A stretch of DNA of 64,000 bases, taken from NCBI GenBank assembly GCA_948567375.1, contig OX419761.1, positions 43,464,501-43,528,500 of the forward strand, in the 5' to 3' direction. The DNA comes from Lunularia cruciata. Its lineage: Eukaryota; Streptophyta; Marchantiopsida; Lunulariales; Lunulariaceae. The notes under the pieces were generated by a model. It did not search any database, was not told the origin of the DNA, and saw nothing but the letters and a program-made list of their open reading frames with translations. Below are positions 36,191 through 51,074 of the stretch, in pieces. Position numbers and translations under genes: made by a program. How positions within the stretch are numbered: position 1 is the stretch's first letter; each line of letters opens with the position of its first letter.

Positions 36191-38300
36191 TCTGCACTTG
36201 AGATCTTATCACCTCTATCTTCATTTTCATTATTTCTTTGTCATTATTGCTTATCTTCTTCTCTTGAGTTGCCTTGCAGTCCACAAACACCTTCTCTGGC
36301 TGGTATGCACCAAGCTTGAGCACTGTGATCTTGGCCTTGGTACTCCAAAATTATTTCTTGTACTTCCCCAACAATTTGTTGTTGTCTTGCTTCCATACCT
36401 TGTAGCTCCCCAAGAAAGCATCATACTCTACCTTCTAACAATGTAGCTCATTCTCCTTAGCTACAAGTGTTGTCTCAAGTTCTTGGACCTTGGACCACTC
36501 TCCATCTCTGGCTGCACCACCATCATGGTTCTCACAGCTTTGGTTGCATGAACAACACTTCTCTTCAGCCATTGCAAGCTGCTCTTGGAGCTATGTGAGC
36601 TCATGATTATGTACATGGCTCAGACATTGTTCTTGGTACTTGCATTGCTTCTGAGCAATAGTAGGCTGAGCCTCCAACCATGCAATACTACCCTTTGCTT
36701 CAAAGAATCCTTCTCCACTCCCAACTTCTCCTAGACCACGGTTTGTATATGGTAGTGAATAATAAATACTGTATCAATATCTATAGTATGTCATCATAGG
36801 GTCTCTTGGTTGGAAGCAAGAAGCTCTTTGAGCACATTCACCTGCCCCAATACCTGAATAACCCACAATGACAATGGGAGATAGTTCAATGCAAGGAAAA
36901 GTGCTATGCCCCTTTCTCCTTACTAGGCCCCAATCAAGTTGCCTCTCCTTGTGAGACTCATAGCTCTTCTTCTCTAGGCAAGTCATCCAGATTTTCTATT
37001 GAGATCACCAAGGTGCTCTCCACTATCAGCACCACTTGGGAGCTTGATGCTCCATCCTTATCTTTATTTTTTTGTTCAACCACCATTGCTTCTGATGCTA
37101 CCACAGTCTTGGTAATAGTTGTTAGAATCAAAAACAAGCTATCCAAATATAGGGACCCTCTCCTTCTTGGTTGTTAACCTTTTTTAGCACCTTAGAATTT
37201 TCCTTGCTCACTTGATTTCCTCCACCTGATTGAGCTAAGTGGTTTGGGCATCTTCAATTTCTGGTTCTTGGGGTGGAATATTCACCCTTTGTTTTTATAA
37301 TAGCATAACAATTGGAACATGCATTATCTCCTCCTTCAATTCTCGGGTTGAAGGAGAGGCTTTTTGCATTTGAAATATTAAGATATTTTCCTCTTCATCC
37401 ACATGCATTTCAACTATCTCAAGAGCATGTTCGTGTGGCATGTCTCCTCCACTACTGTGGTTCGAGCGGATTGCACCTCCATGCCTATCTCAACATCACC
37501 TCCCTCATGATCAGAAGACAATTCAATATTGGAGGAGGAAGTCAACTGCCTCAAGGGTGATTGCACCACTGCAAAGGATTGTTCCTTTACTTGATTCTTA
37601 GGTGGGGGAGCCATATTGGGTGTGCCTTTTGAATCATGATATCTCCCACCACACTTACAAGTCCTCATTCTGACTCAGAAGCAGAATCACTATCCCCTAA
37701 AGACTCCACTGCTTGGGAATTACGCTTGTGCTTTTTCCTAATCTACACGTCTTGTAACCCATTTCATTTTTCTAGTGCTTGCCCCAACAATCTTGGTGAG
37801 CTTGACCCATTTCTCCATTTGGTGGTACTTAATCAAAACCTCTTTGTACTTCTTAGTCTTTGCTGCACACTTAGGTTGAGCTTGATGGTACCCGTACAGA
37901 TAGTAATGTGCAAGGATGAGCCTTCTCTCTTCCTTCTCCAAAAATTGCATCCTGATATAGAAATGAAAAACAAACAAGGAGAGAAAAGTATTTTTGGCAT
38001 TCACTACAAGTTCTCCATCAATTCATGGGGTTGGTGGTAAAACATCTTTGCCTGATCCACATGTTTCTCATTGTGCAACAATTGGAAGAAGGTGGCTTGC
38101 ACATTTTTGACATAAGAAGTTTGGGTTGACTTGAAGACCTTAATGAGCAAGGTCACCATGGTGCATCCAATGGGATTTTTATACCCATTCACCTTCCAAC
38201 CATTCCCAGTTTTTTCTTTGATTTGAACAAGACCTTGAACTTCCTTGCTGTTTCTTCCATTGCTTGGGACCATTCCTGATCAAGGTACATTGCTATGGGC
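36102..38300 (-). pseudogene. Unrecognised repetitive protein family, copy 2 (right arm), degenerate
   Basis: The minus strand from 38300 reads SNGRNSKEVQGLVQIKEK, CTMVTLLIKVFKSTQTSYV, ATFFQLLHNEKHVDQAKMFY, then FHFYIRMQFLEKEERR, YHQMEKWVKLTKIVGAS, KGTPNMAPPPKNQVKEQS, SDHEGGD and a coiled-coil tail ending KVFVDCKATQEKKISNNDKE near 36290. Open pieces are 38273-38004, 38004-37738, 37668-37414 and 36323-36102, with stops and frameshifts between them. It is the best preserved copy of the family and mirrors copy 1. The function is unknown; the layout suggests a structural or gag-like repeat protein, but that is a guess. Confidence 0.55.
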
Positions 38301-40379
38301 ATTGAGGTGGACCCAAGAACCTTTTGTCAATGCTATTGAATCCAAGCAAACATATTGCCATGAAATGAAATGAAATGAATTGGTGAAATTTGGGTTCTTC
38401 TTCTTTAATTTCAGGATTATGGAAAGATAAAAGAAATCCTATATCCACAGCAAGTACTGCAAGCACTTTGTGTTCACATATGCATAGTACTAATGAACCA
38501 ATTTCTACACTCTTAGAGAGCACAAAGAAGCCCTAGTTGGCTTCTTCTTTGTTTACATTATGTGGCCAAACGTTATCAATTCAAATTGTGCCACAAATTC
38601 TTCTTTACACTCTTAGTCCTAATCACACTCTCACCCAATCTCTTGTGCAGAATGGAAAAGGTTACTTCACTGCCAAGAAGGCTTGTTCTACTATGCCTCC
38701 ACAATTCCAATGACAATGAACTTTTGGAGACGGCACAATCTCAATTTGATTCAACCTACTCCATATCATGAGGTAAATATTTGTACTTATCAATGATTTT
38801 TTTTCCAAATTTTGGTGGGTAATAGTGGTTAAATGTCATTTTTCCCACATGTGTGAAGCATCACAAGGATTAAAAGTTGAGGAAATCAGTTCTTTGTCCC
38901 ATTTGGCAGTTTCTTGTTTCTATGAATGCCAATGTGTACAACCTATCGAATGATGCTAACATGGCAACCATGATTATATTCATGGTCTCGGGGTAGTCCT
39001 ACTCAGATAGTATCCATAAATCCACCCATTTCTCATATAAAATTTTGTAGGCTCATGGTGATTGGTGGAGTACCGACCAGAAACCTATCTAATCTTGTCT
39101 ATTACTAACATTCTAACCTAGAAACCTTTAACATAGCTCCAAAGAATAGAGAAAAAGAAAAATTTGCATAAGGAGATGCAAGGTGGGCTACCACAACATA
39201 TTTCAAAGAAATTTGAAGATGCGATGAAAGTGCAGCTAGTGGAAACCATAGGGTAATACCCTATGGCTTCCACTAGTTTACTAATTAAGATTTTTAAAGG
39301 CAAATGTAGTTCTTGTAGTAGATTTTAGGAAGAAAATAATTACTAGCACAAGGGAAATAGGCAATTTATTTTAAGTGTAGAACACATGATTGAAATTCTC
39401 TTTAACCTCAAACTCTACCTTCATCTTAATATGTATCTTTGCTCAAAAAATGCTTTTTGGTTTAGGACCATTTGTTTAACCAATCATTGCAAGAGTGTAA
39501 TTACTTGTAAAGTAAGTAACAACAAGAAGTTGTGATTGGTGGCAGTTGCACAGTCATCTCTTAAATGAGCTTAGCAAAAGATCAATAGATCAGATTAGTG
39601 ACAAGCAAAGTAGGTGTAGTTAGAATATTTCTAGCACTCTTAGCCAGTGATCATCTTCATCTTGAGAGTAGGAAACTGCATGTATGGGTTGCATCCACGA
39701 AGACTATGTTTACTTCTTTCATAATCAAAACATTTCAGCTCACAACTTTCCGTTATGTTGAATGAGTTTTGCTTACATCTTTGATTTTATACTTGGTCAA
39801 GTACAGGTGAGGAATTGTGCAGTAGGAGTATGTGTTTGAGTACTAGCCTATGAAATTCACTCTGAATCAAGGAAGTTACCATTGACATTCGGTGGGAATG
39901 AGTGCTTGAGTACTTAGGCAAGAAATTTGCACATTATCAAGGAAGTTATTCTTGACATTCTTAAGGAGTGAGTCAATGTGAGGAAGGCTTTTTGGAACAA
40001 TGGAGCATTGAGAGTACCAAAGAATAGAAAATCCAAGTTGATAATCAATTTTGGATTTTTTGGGATTGTGGGTTGTGGGAAGAGATGCAAGTAGTTAGTG
40101 ATGGCATTAGGGTGAAAGAACCTTTGGCCTGAAATATACAAGTGCTCATGAGATGTGCACCTATGTGTACACCCTTGGGTAAGAAACCATGACCCCACAT
40201 GTCCCTCAAGAGATCCTTGTAATTCTATTTGGTGTTATTTATCCGAATGAAAACTTCAAATTATTGCACACAATACTCCATGAACTCCCTAACTCTATGA
40301 CATGGTATATATCTAAAATACTCCTTGCTCTACAAGGGGCACATCTCTCCTACTCTTCAACACAAGGACCATTGGTGAC

Positions 40380-42110
40380 ATAGATGACTACTACTCCACA
40401 TAACATCTATCAAACAACAAATATCTAAGACTATAATCTTCTTCCATCTTATGTAAGCATAAATCAAGTAAGGAATAAACTCTCAAGAGTAGCTCATCCT
40501 TTGTCTCAACATCTAAAGTCTAAAAAACTTACATGTGAGTGTCATCTTCCTCTCCTCTAGCCACTCAATTAGCTCAAGAGTATGTTTGAAATGGGGTAGA
40601 GGTGCAAGTCAAGGTTTCCAAGAAAAAATGTCTATATTGAGTGTCATCACACAAGGTTCTTCCCTAGGCCCTCCTTGCAAATGAGGCTACATTTGCGTCT
40701 CCTCCAACCATTTCTTTAATCCTCTAGTTTGACTGATCATCTCAACAATGTTGGCCTAAGTCTCATGAGTGATAATATCTAAATAGTCAGTATGAGTCTC
40801 CATATATGCTACTAACTCTGCAAGTGATCTCATAGCCTCATCTTGAAAGAAGGTCCTTCCACCTCATTATAAGCCCCCTCTAGAGCTGTCCTCACCTCAA
40901 AGAACTTTTATCATACGAATAAACTCTCATAAATCAAAATCCTCTTGAATTTCTAAGCCTTTGCCATCAACTCCCTCTAAGCCACAACTGCATCTACCTC
41001 AGCTAATCTCTCTTCCCTCACAATCTCTGCAATAAAAATGCCTTGAATGAATCTTTCCCCTCTACCAAACCCCACTCTCTCTCTCTAGTAAGTTCCCCAT
41101 ATTATGTTCCATCTCTTGAGGAACCCATTCTCTCCTCCAAGTCTCCCATAGTGTACTCCTACTCTTGAAGAACTCACTCTCTCCTCCAAGTCTCCCATAG
41201 TGCACACTCTCTCTCTTGAAGAACTTTCTCTCCTGACTCTAAGTCTCCCATTAAATGCTCCCATTCAAGAAGAACCCATTCCCTTCAATGCAATCAGCCA
41301 CTCTAGCACTCACCAACAAAACACTATCAAGGTCTCTCTCTCAAGCCCCGAGTACCCCAATTAGTGGTAGTACTCAAGGAGTCCTCAGACCTTGTAAGGC
41401 TAGTCTTTCTTTCTTTCTTTCCACTATTCTCACTCCCTAGCAAGCACCTCAACCACTCTTGCACTCACCTCAATCTCTCATTCTTAAATATTATATATTC
41501 CTAGTTAAATACTTACATGTTATTTATATTCTTTGTTGGATTGAATGTATTTCTAGAGTATGCATTTGTTACTAGTTCCAACACTCTAACCTCTATCCAT
41601 CATGCCTTGAAGTTTCTAAACACAATCACCTAAAACTCATGTGGTAACTTAAAGACCTTTTGAATTTTATTGCTCCTTTAAGTTTCAAATAAAACATCTC
41701 CTGTAACTTAAAGATCTTATTGAATTTTATAGCTCTTCAATTTTTTTCAAATTGGATTGCTATACTATAATATATACCAATTAAAATTTTTTTCTCAGAT
41801 TTAATTTATTTCTTATAATAATATGAAATCAAATTGGATAGATTCTAGTTTCACCAACCTGAAGATCTATAAAATCATTTATCTTTAAACAATATTCTCA
41901 AATTTGTCAAATTTCAACTCTATCTTAACAATCAAAACTTTGATTTTTCTCTTAATATTTCAAATTGTGCAAATTAAATACTCCTAGTTTACCTTTTTTT
42001 CTCTATATCAACTTTTCCAAAAATTGAGTTTTAGTTTTTGTCTAATTTTGTCCAAAATCCATTTCAAATATCAATCTCTATCTGATTATGGAATTCTTTA
42101 ATAGATAGCA
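40380..42110. repeat. Right-arm extra segment with ~50-bp tandem repeats
   Basis: This segment has no partner in the left arm. At 41113-41275 there are about three and a half copies of a ~50-bp unit built on 'ctcttgaagaactcactctc' and 'aagtctcccatagtg', starting near 41113, 41162 and 41213. A short (TTTC)n run lies at about 41403-41422. No gene is supported. Confidence 0.6.
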
Positions 42111-42769
42111 CTTTTGTTCCAATTTCACCAAAATTTAATTTAGAATACCAAATTTAGCTATATTTGTACCTCAATCTAAATATCAAATACAAGAATCAAT
42201 AGTGCTTCCTCTTACTACCATCAAACAACAATAAAAATAATATGTTACATCAAATTTATTGGTAAAAATACATATTATCATCAACCATTAATCTAGGATT
42301 CAAAATAATCATCTATCATACTTTATCCTATAGTTATTACTTACTTCCATATTTGTATTTTAGTTTTATTCTCAAAGTCTTTGCATCCAATCTTCTTGCA
42401 TAATAAAAATTGTAATCTCCTTATATAATTTGCTAATAAACTGGAATTATAGTTAGTTGATTCACACTCAATTAAGAAAATAAAGATTTAAGTTACTTGT
42501 CTACTCGCTTCTATTATAGTCAACTCTCTTCATCGTAAAACTCAACAAAAAAGTGAAGCTTCTTGAAGTTCCAATCCAAAGAATATGTCTGCACGGAAAC
42601 AAATAATGATCACTTTAATAAAATTAATAAACACCTTAATGCTATGAACAAGATTTTTTATAATATAAAAAGAAAAACCTAATATAAAACGAAGTTTTTA
42701 TTTAGGTTCTTGTAAGTTGCTTTCATAATCGTCTCTTAACGGCTATGATGTCTTAGCAAAATAATTTCA

Positions 42770-43308
42770 AAGGAATTTTCAACAAGTAATGTTCTCCGCA
42801 ACTGTGTAATGCGCACTATATACCGGCGAACTTTAACTGTTGACGCTGACCGTGAGAAAATCAATGTTGGGAAGCACCGTTAGATCCACTGTATGTCCTT
42901 TACAGAATGTAGACACAAGTTGCGAACAGCAATATATATAGGAAGAGATAAAGTAGGCGACCGCGTAGGAAAACCGAAGGATGGGAAGACCTCCATCAAG
43001 CTGTACAAGGGAGAGACAAAAAAAAGGTAACATGGGGCAAAGCCCCAATAGAGTCTATATTAGAAATGAGAAGAAAGGAAGAGAAAGGTACAGAATTACT
43101 TTGAGTCACTCTTCACCACAGATTTGAAATAGTGACTAAAGATTAAACTTTCCCGCGTGCACTAGCCGCTAGGAATATTGACTTGTGACACTCTACTAAC
43201 ACCTTCTGGCGTAAACAAAAATCGCCCTAACTGGAACTGCAATGCCCCTCTATATCAATAGCCTTAGGTCTTTGCCATGAGAAGTCCCTTTCTAATAAAC
43301 GTAACCAT
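42770..43308 (-). other. A-type peroxidase 3' flank of unit 3 (gene itself missing)
   Basis: The reverse complement matches 26550-26960 downstream of peroxidase C, for example 'ggcattgcagttccag' and 'gtagacacaagttgcgaac'. No A-type exon is attached: at 43308 the flank runs into the RT of copia element 3. This marks where an A-type peroxidase once ended. Confidence 0.8.
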
Positions 43309-43312
43309 CCAC

Positions 43313-45868
43313 CAAATGTTGGAGTTCCTTCCTTCCGCTGGAATATCCATCTATAACCAATCTCCTTCTTCCCCATATGCAAATTTTCAAGTCTCCAAGT
43401 TTGGTTTTGACCAAAGACTTCATCTACTCTTCCATTGCAAAATGTCACTTTTAACACTCTTGATCTTGCATTGCCTCTTCATATGAAGATGGCTCACCAT
43501 TCTCTATAAGAAGAGCATAAGCTACAAATGAATCATCAAATCTCTTTGGAGGTCTTCTATCCCTATTTAGATACCTATGTTCATGAATCACTTCTTGACT
43601 TTGCTCTTCTAATGGTTCACTTTGTAGATCTACATGAGATGAGATGTCTTCATTTCCAAGATCAATATCTATCAACAAAATCAGACTGAATTTCTTTTCA
43701 TTTCTTATGCTAGAGTAAAAGTCTTCATTGTACTAGTATCATCAAAAACAACCCCCTACTCACAACAAGACAGCACCTTTCTGGACCCCATAAACTATAT
43801 CCCTTTGTATCATTCTCATATCCCAAGAATAAACATTTTCTAGATTTGGGATCTAATTTTGTCCTTTTTCCTTGTTGAATATGAACATAAGCAATGCATC
43901 CAAACACTCTAAGTGAAGAGTAACCAACATGTCAACCTATTCATTTTCCATAGGTGTCTTACACTCAATAGTGGTAGAGGGAGAAATGTTTACCAAATGA
44001 CAAGCTTTATTTACAGCTTCTGCCCAAAAACTCTTCTCAAATCTAGTGTTGCTTAACATAATTCTTGATTTCTCCAAGAGTGTAAAATTTATCCACCTTG
44101 CCACACCATTTTGTTGAGAAGTACCCGGAACGGTAGAGTGAATTATCTCTTCACTCTTACAGTATTTATCAAACTCTCGAGATTTGTATTCTCCACCATT
44201 GTAAGATCTCAAACACCTCTCTTTCCTTCCAATTTCTTTCTCCATCATCACTTTCCATTGTTTAAAGATAGAGAAGACCTCTGATTTTTGCTTCATGGTG
44301 TAGATCCATACTCTTCCAAGAGTAATCATCAACAAAAGATACAAAGTATAATGCTCCAAATTTGAAGTTACGGGTGCAGGGCCCAGAACATCAAATGCAC
44401 AGTCTAAAATTCCCTTTGTGCAATGAACTCTTGTGGAAAAGCTTACCCTCAGTTGCTTTCCTATTACACAATGCTCACAGAATTTTAACTTACAAATTTT
44501 AAGGCCCTTCAGAAGTTATTGCTTGGACAATTCACCTAGACCTTTTCACTCATATGACACAAATGTAGGTGCTATAACTAAGTAAGATCTTTGGGATTTT
44601 CATTTTCAGAAATATTACTTTCCACTCCTCCAGTAATGGTCTCTCCAACAAGCTCATAAAGATTTCCTATCTTCTTGCTCTTCATTATAACCAATGCTCC
44701 TTTTGATACCTTGAGTGTTCCATTTTCTGCTTCCCAACGTCTAACCATTTAAGTCCAAAGTTCCTCGTGATATCAAGTTCTTCTTTAACTCAGGAACATG
44801 CCTCTCAAATCAATAAGAGTCCTCACAATACCATCAAACATCTTAATGCATATTGTACCAATGCAAATAGCTATACAAGCCATGTTGTTCCCCATTGTTA
44901 TAGATCCTCCATTGAATGGTTTGTACTCATGAAACCACTTCTTATTTGGACACATGCAGTAAGAGCAACCCAAGTCCAATATCCGCAACTCCTCAATTTT
45001 ATCTTTGTTTTGGGTAACACATAGATCATCATCCACAACACCAGATGACTCAACAATACTTGCTTGATCTGAAAATTGACCTTTACCCTTGTTGTACTCA
45101 AGCCTCTTGTTTTTATGACCCTTCTTGAAATGTCCAACCTTCCCACAAATCCAACACTTGCCTTCAAAACCTCTTGTTCTAGACTTGGATCTTGATTTGC
45201 TCTTGATTTGATCTCTCTCTCTCTCTCTCTCTTGTCCTCCCTTTGATAAAAAGACCTTCTGGATTTGTCTTTTCTTGGTTGGGTCTTTTTTGCATCTCAT
45301 TGGATAATAACTACAATGACCTCCTCACAGTTTATATCATCCTTTCCATATATAAGAGTTGTGACCAGATTATCATATGGAGGAGAAAATGACGTCAATA
45401 ACAACAATGTCTTATCCTCCTCTTCTAACTTAACTTCTATGCTCATCAACTCACAAATGATTTTGTTGAAAGCATTGATGTGTTCTAAATTACTTTGGCC
45501 CTGCTTCATCCACTACATATATAGCTTCTTTTTAAGATACAGTAGATTTGTCAGGGACCTGGTCATATAAAGATTCTCTAGTTTGGCCATAGTTTTGGTG
45601 CAGATTCCTCATTCATAACATTGTATAGCACTTCATCAGTAAGGTTCAACCAAATAGTTCTAATACCTCTAATATCTGCATCTTCATCTTCATCTTCATC
45701 TTCCTCATCCCCGTCACTTTTGTCCTCCTATCTTTTTCTTAGTGCTCTATGCAATCCTTGTTGGACAAGAAGGTCCTTAATCTTCAGCTGCCAAAGTCCA
45801 AAATTGTTTTCCACATGAAACTTCTCCACTGTAAATTTAGCATTTGATATGGATATCACTCTTGTCAT
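43313..45868 (-). pseudogene. Copia element 3 gag-pol remnant
   Basis: It starts near 45868 with MTRVISISNAKFTVEKFH. Gag has several stops. The CCHC knuckle reads CWICGKVGHFKKGH, with the last Cys replaced by His. The protease motif is LDLGCSYCMC, so DSG is DLG and catalytic function is lost. The integrase core has SYNGGEY for SDNGGEY, losing a catalytic Asp, and SQQNGVARWIN for PQQNGVAERIN, losing the Glu. RT ends after KEGTPTFGGW at the breakpoint. It is clearly dead and more decayed than elements 1 and 2. Confidence 0.9.
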
Positions 45869-45958
45869 TGCTTTGCTGTGGAATTGCTTCTAGATCCATT
45901 TCATTGCACCCTCAGATCTCAAGGTACTCTTCAGGACTAACTAAGCTCTGATACCAAT

Positions 45959-46245
45959 TGTTAGAAAACACAGTATCAAAGACCTCTCACAATAGCACAT
46001 CATAAACCCCATTAAACAAAAATTAAAAGGCAACATGAAATAACGTGGTTTACTTCTCATCCAAAAAGCTACCTGAAACTAACTCACACCAACCTTTCTA
46101 TATATATATATAGGCATATCATTATCATTGGATTCAACTTCTAGACAAGTGACTATCCTGCACTGCATGAAATAGCAAGGTGTTTCATCAGTTGAGTTTG
46201 CTCTTGCAGTTATCAATCAGCAATGATAACAAGCCAAACATAACA
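45959..46245 (-). repeat. 5' LTR of copia element 3
   Basis: 287 bp from TGTTAGAAAACACAG to CCAAACATAACA, matching the LTRs of elements 1 and 2 with more differences. It is followed by 'agatgttgacatgaag', which is peroxidase 5' flank. Confidence 0.88.
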
Positions 46246-49200
46246 AGATGTTGACATGAAGTCCGTCATCACACGTCCCGCAAGTTTTAGATACTCTCAC
46301 ATCTGCCCGCGTTGGACTCAACACCGGCCGGATTGTTTGGTTAACATCATGGAGCCTAGGCGATCAATTACATCTCTTCGGATGACAGTGAGAATAGAAT
46401 ACGACAATGAAACACACATATGAAGCACACAGATCCCCAGTGTCGACTTTACAGGATATAATTCCAACAATCCGTGAAACACCTGCAGAATGTTTACGGG
46501 TGCTATTTCCTCAATGGCAGTACTAGCCAATCGAGAAATGATAAAATAATGCATGGTTTTAAAGTTCTAGGCTACACTACCGCTAATCGTGCTGAAAGAG
46601 TAGCTAGTCACGTAGAGGAGACGAACTTGAACAGACACTTTGTATGTCTTTCTGGCTGGAGACGTTATATATAGTTCACTTAAACCCAAAGTAGCTAGAG
46701 GAAGCTCAATCCAAATTACTGATCCCGATTCCCTAGGATAGTCCTAATTTGATAGTGAGGTTTAAAGAGTGTTTCGTATTTCCACCACTGCAACTGGATG
46801 TGTAGATCAAAGGTCAAACGATGGACCCCGATACAAATTTTGAGCTCGAGCTTCCTACACATGGTCATGGTCACAACATATACTAGAAAGGCATAGCCTA
46901 TAGGTAGCGCTGGAAGAAAAGGACTAGATCGATCGGACCGCTGCAGTAAGGATGAGATTCTTGATCATGAATCTTGTACTATCCAAATAAAGTGCCGGAA
47001 TTGCATTACAAATTCGGATGATTCGCAGACACTTTGTTCATAGAATCATTGGAGCAGTAGAGTTGAGTAGCGTAGTACTTTTGGACTACGAGGTTTGGCA
47101 CCACCAGCACAGTAGTAAAGAAGTGTCTTGCAACCTCAAAGAGATCAGTTTAACAATTGGTAGTCAAATCAGTAATAAATTTGAAATCCAAGAAGGTCCA
47201 AGCGATATGAGTTATCTTTATGGATTGATGATGGTAGACTCCAAAGATTACTCCGAAGCATCGGCAGTAAACAAATGTTGCCGACGTTGTTGACCAGTAA
47301 GAGTCGACTCTTGCTCGCAAAATGAAAAGTTTAAACAAAGTTGCCATTGCTTTGCTCAAACGAAGTCTACAACTTGCAAAAGCTATTTTAATTTTTTCAA
47401 TTCGAAGAGCAAATAACTTGTAAAGAACAAGGTTTACAAAGCGGGTGTGGTTCTCGAGCAAAATATGTCACGCTTAATAAATACTATACGTAGGAAGCGT
47501 GGTTCCGTGAGTAAGCTATGATGGGTAACAGCAACTTCCTGCTGGGACGATGAACACTTTTCAATTCGAAAATAATCGTGATAGAAAATAAGCGAAAAAA
47601 TATTGACTTTAATTTAAATTGCACCAAATAAGGAAATTCAATTTGAATATTAGAATAGATACATGGTGAGATGAAAATAGACCATTCTCACTTTAATTTT
47701 TTCCCCCTTTTTTAAGTAGATCAAATGTCCATTGAATTTTCGCTGACGTTTGAAATTCTTTGAAATTGTTTATACTTATATAATAACTCAATACATATTT
47801 AAAAAATTTCAGAATTCTTGATAATTATGATATAATCGCGAAATTGAAGAGCGATATGAAATAAAGGTCTACAAAACTTAGATTAGAGAACGGATGTTGG
47901 GCACCGGTTCAACTTCAAGTTCTAACACAAATATGTAAATATATTGCGAAAGTGGTGTAACACAATGTATCCACAAGCTAAGCTAGCGGATACATTGTGA
48001 ACGTATCTCTTTATAGATAGCTTGTTGATTCCTTCTTTTCTATCCTTGGCAATGAGCTTATGTGCAGGCTAGCACAGAAATACGTTTTGTCCTTCGTGAG
48101 AGGGCAAATCACTCGAGCCTTCACAAGTGGGGTATAGTCAAATTGACATGGCCATTAAAATGCGCGAAAATTTGAAGACGTGGTACCAATCAAGTGGATT
48201 TCATCCAGCTCCAGATGAATCTACTCTCTAGTGCCTAAGGTGTACAGTAACTGTACGTAGAAGATAAGATACTGAAGCTGATACCTGTTAACCAAATGTC
48301 TGAAGCTTTTTGAAGATCTCTCCTCATGATCACACGATCGGTCGCGTTCTGAGGGATAGAATTGACCCAACTTTTGAATTAGCTCTGACATGAACAGTCA
48401 GGGGTTCAGGATAATGATCAGATGAAATATAGATGGATCATTGGATCTAGATCTTGTTGCCGTTTCTTGGGATGTCATCATATTGCGAATATTATATCAC
48501 CAGCTTGGCCCCAACATCATTTGGACGTCTTCAATTCCATCCAGAGCAGAAAAAACACATTTGCTTAAGCTTCTGGTGAAGGATCTGTTTCACCGGTCTA
48601 CCGTTTGTAGCAAGTCACCGCCCACCAAAAATCTACACTTTGTCTATGGAGAGTTCAGATGTGCAGGACTATATATCATGTGAATAACCTCAGCGGGGAT
48701 CTCCCTCGACATAAATTTGTGTCGGCCTGAGTCGAGATCCAGCAATTTTCTGGTTACTACTGCCGGCGAAAACGTCGAGAGACTAGTTTTTGCCTCAATC
48801 ACAAGTACACACTAATGTAAGACTACAGTTTAGCACCGGCAGCGAGCAGCATATCTCACAAAACGCGTTGTACGTAACTTCATATAGAGTATGTTAATTC
48901 CACTGCAGGTGCACTACTACATGACGTCACTTCCAAATCATATTCGACACGATAAAAACTTATATATAGTGAGGCTTGGTGGAAGACACGGTGAACTCAA
49001 ACTACAGAAGCATGTCAATCCTTAAGGAAAAGTTACCGTATGGAGTACATTATTCGGAACCGCATAGCTAGCGTGCAGACATTTGTCGCAAATTTGATCA
49101 TGAAAATAGTCATGATTATACCCGAGTTCCAATGGACTGCTTGAACTCCACACGTATTGAGCCATTCCGGAATCCATTCATTTGTATTAGCGTTCTTCTC

Positions 49201-49567
49201 GATTCCGCTCTCCGATGGACCTAGCATTATCTCGCATAGCCATAGCATGCGGACTCTTAGCACATGGATGACAGAAGCACTTGGATTAAGAATTTGTCTT
49301 CTCGTACCTGTTATCGTTTCAAGATAATCTCATTTCATGCTTCTTCACTTACCTTTATCTAATTGCAAGCTTGCTTTTGGTTCTAGATCTAAACCTACAG
49401 CTTGTTTACAGATACTGTTACTGGGCCAGTAGCAAAATGATTCCTTGTTTAACGGACTTCTGTGTAAATATTTTGACGATGTACAGAGAGAACACAGTCA
49501 AGTTGGAGAAGGATCACCCTTCTGCAGCTGTGAAACAAAACTATAAAACACAACTAGGCACGCTGCC
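46246..49567. other. Unit 3 head-to-head intergenic spacer, inverted
   Basis: No supported gene. The reverse complement matches unit 1 spacer 8252-11723 along its length, including the middle block missing from unit 2. It lies upstream of B-type gene D on the right and would lie upstream of the lost A-type gene on the left. The conserved hairpin is at 47961-47999. A TATAAAA motif about 25 bases before the ATG of D (near 49542) is too close to be a normal TATA box. Confidence 0.75.
47961..47999. repeat. Conserved intergenic hairpin, unit 3
   Basis: Third copy of the 9823-9861 hairpin: CACAATGTATCCAC and GCGGATACATTGTG arms with an 11-base loop; one arm mismatch. Confidence 0.7.

Positions 49568-51074
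<1,507 letters not shown>

Larger units (their letters stand above)
27945..42760. repeat. Inverted-repeat structure of about 14.8 kb
   Basis: Outer arms: 27945-29900 matches the reverse complement of 38690-42760. The junction text 'ctaagaca(t/c)...gattatg(t/a)aagcaac', 'ggaacttcaagaagct', 'aggaagcactattga' and 'gcactcattccca' recurs in mirrored order. Inner arms: 32860-34975 matches the reverse complement of 36190-38300. The centre, 34975-36190, is single-copy. The left arm carries about 2.6-3 kb extra (29900-32860), and the right arm about 2 kb extra (40060-42110). At its right end it directly abuts A-type peroxidase flank at about 42770. I cannot assign a transposon class: no recognisable transposase, LTR pair or target duplication was found. 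It could be a large foldback element, or two copies of one long repeat in opposite orientation. Confidence 0.75.
43309..46245 (-). mobile_element. Copia element 3, 5' two-thirds only
   Basis: A minus-strand element of the same family. The 5' LTR (45959-46245), PBS (TGGTATCAGAGC at 45945-45956), gag, protease, integrase and the start of RT (GYRWIFQRKEG) are present. RT from the mid-palm on, RNase H, the polypurine tract and the 3' LTR are absent. It replaces the A-type peroxidase of unit 3: the right end abuts A-type 5' flank (compare 11723), and the left end abuts A-type 3' flank. Confidence 0.92.

Noticed and set aside
41083-41275. Regular repeats that could suggest a CRISPR array
   Set aside because: Units are ~50-bp direct tandem repeats without unique spacers, in plant DNA.
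49539-49551. TATAAAA as TATA box of peroxidase D
   Set aside because: It lies only about 25 bases before the ATG, and the matching site in gene B is CATAAAA.
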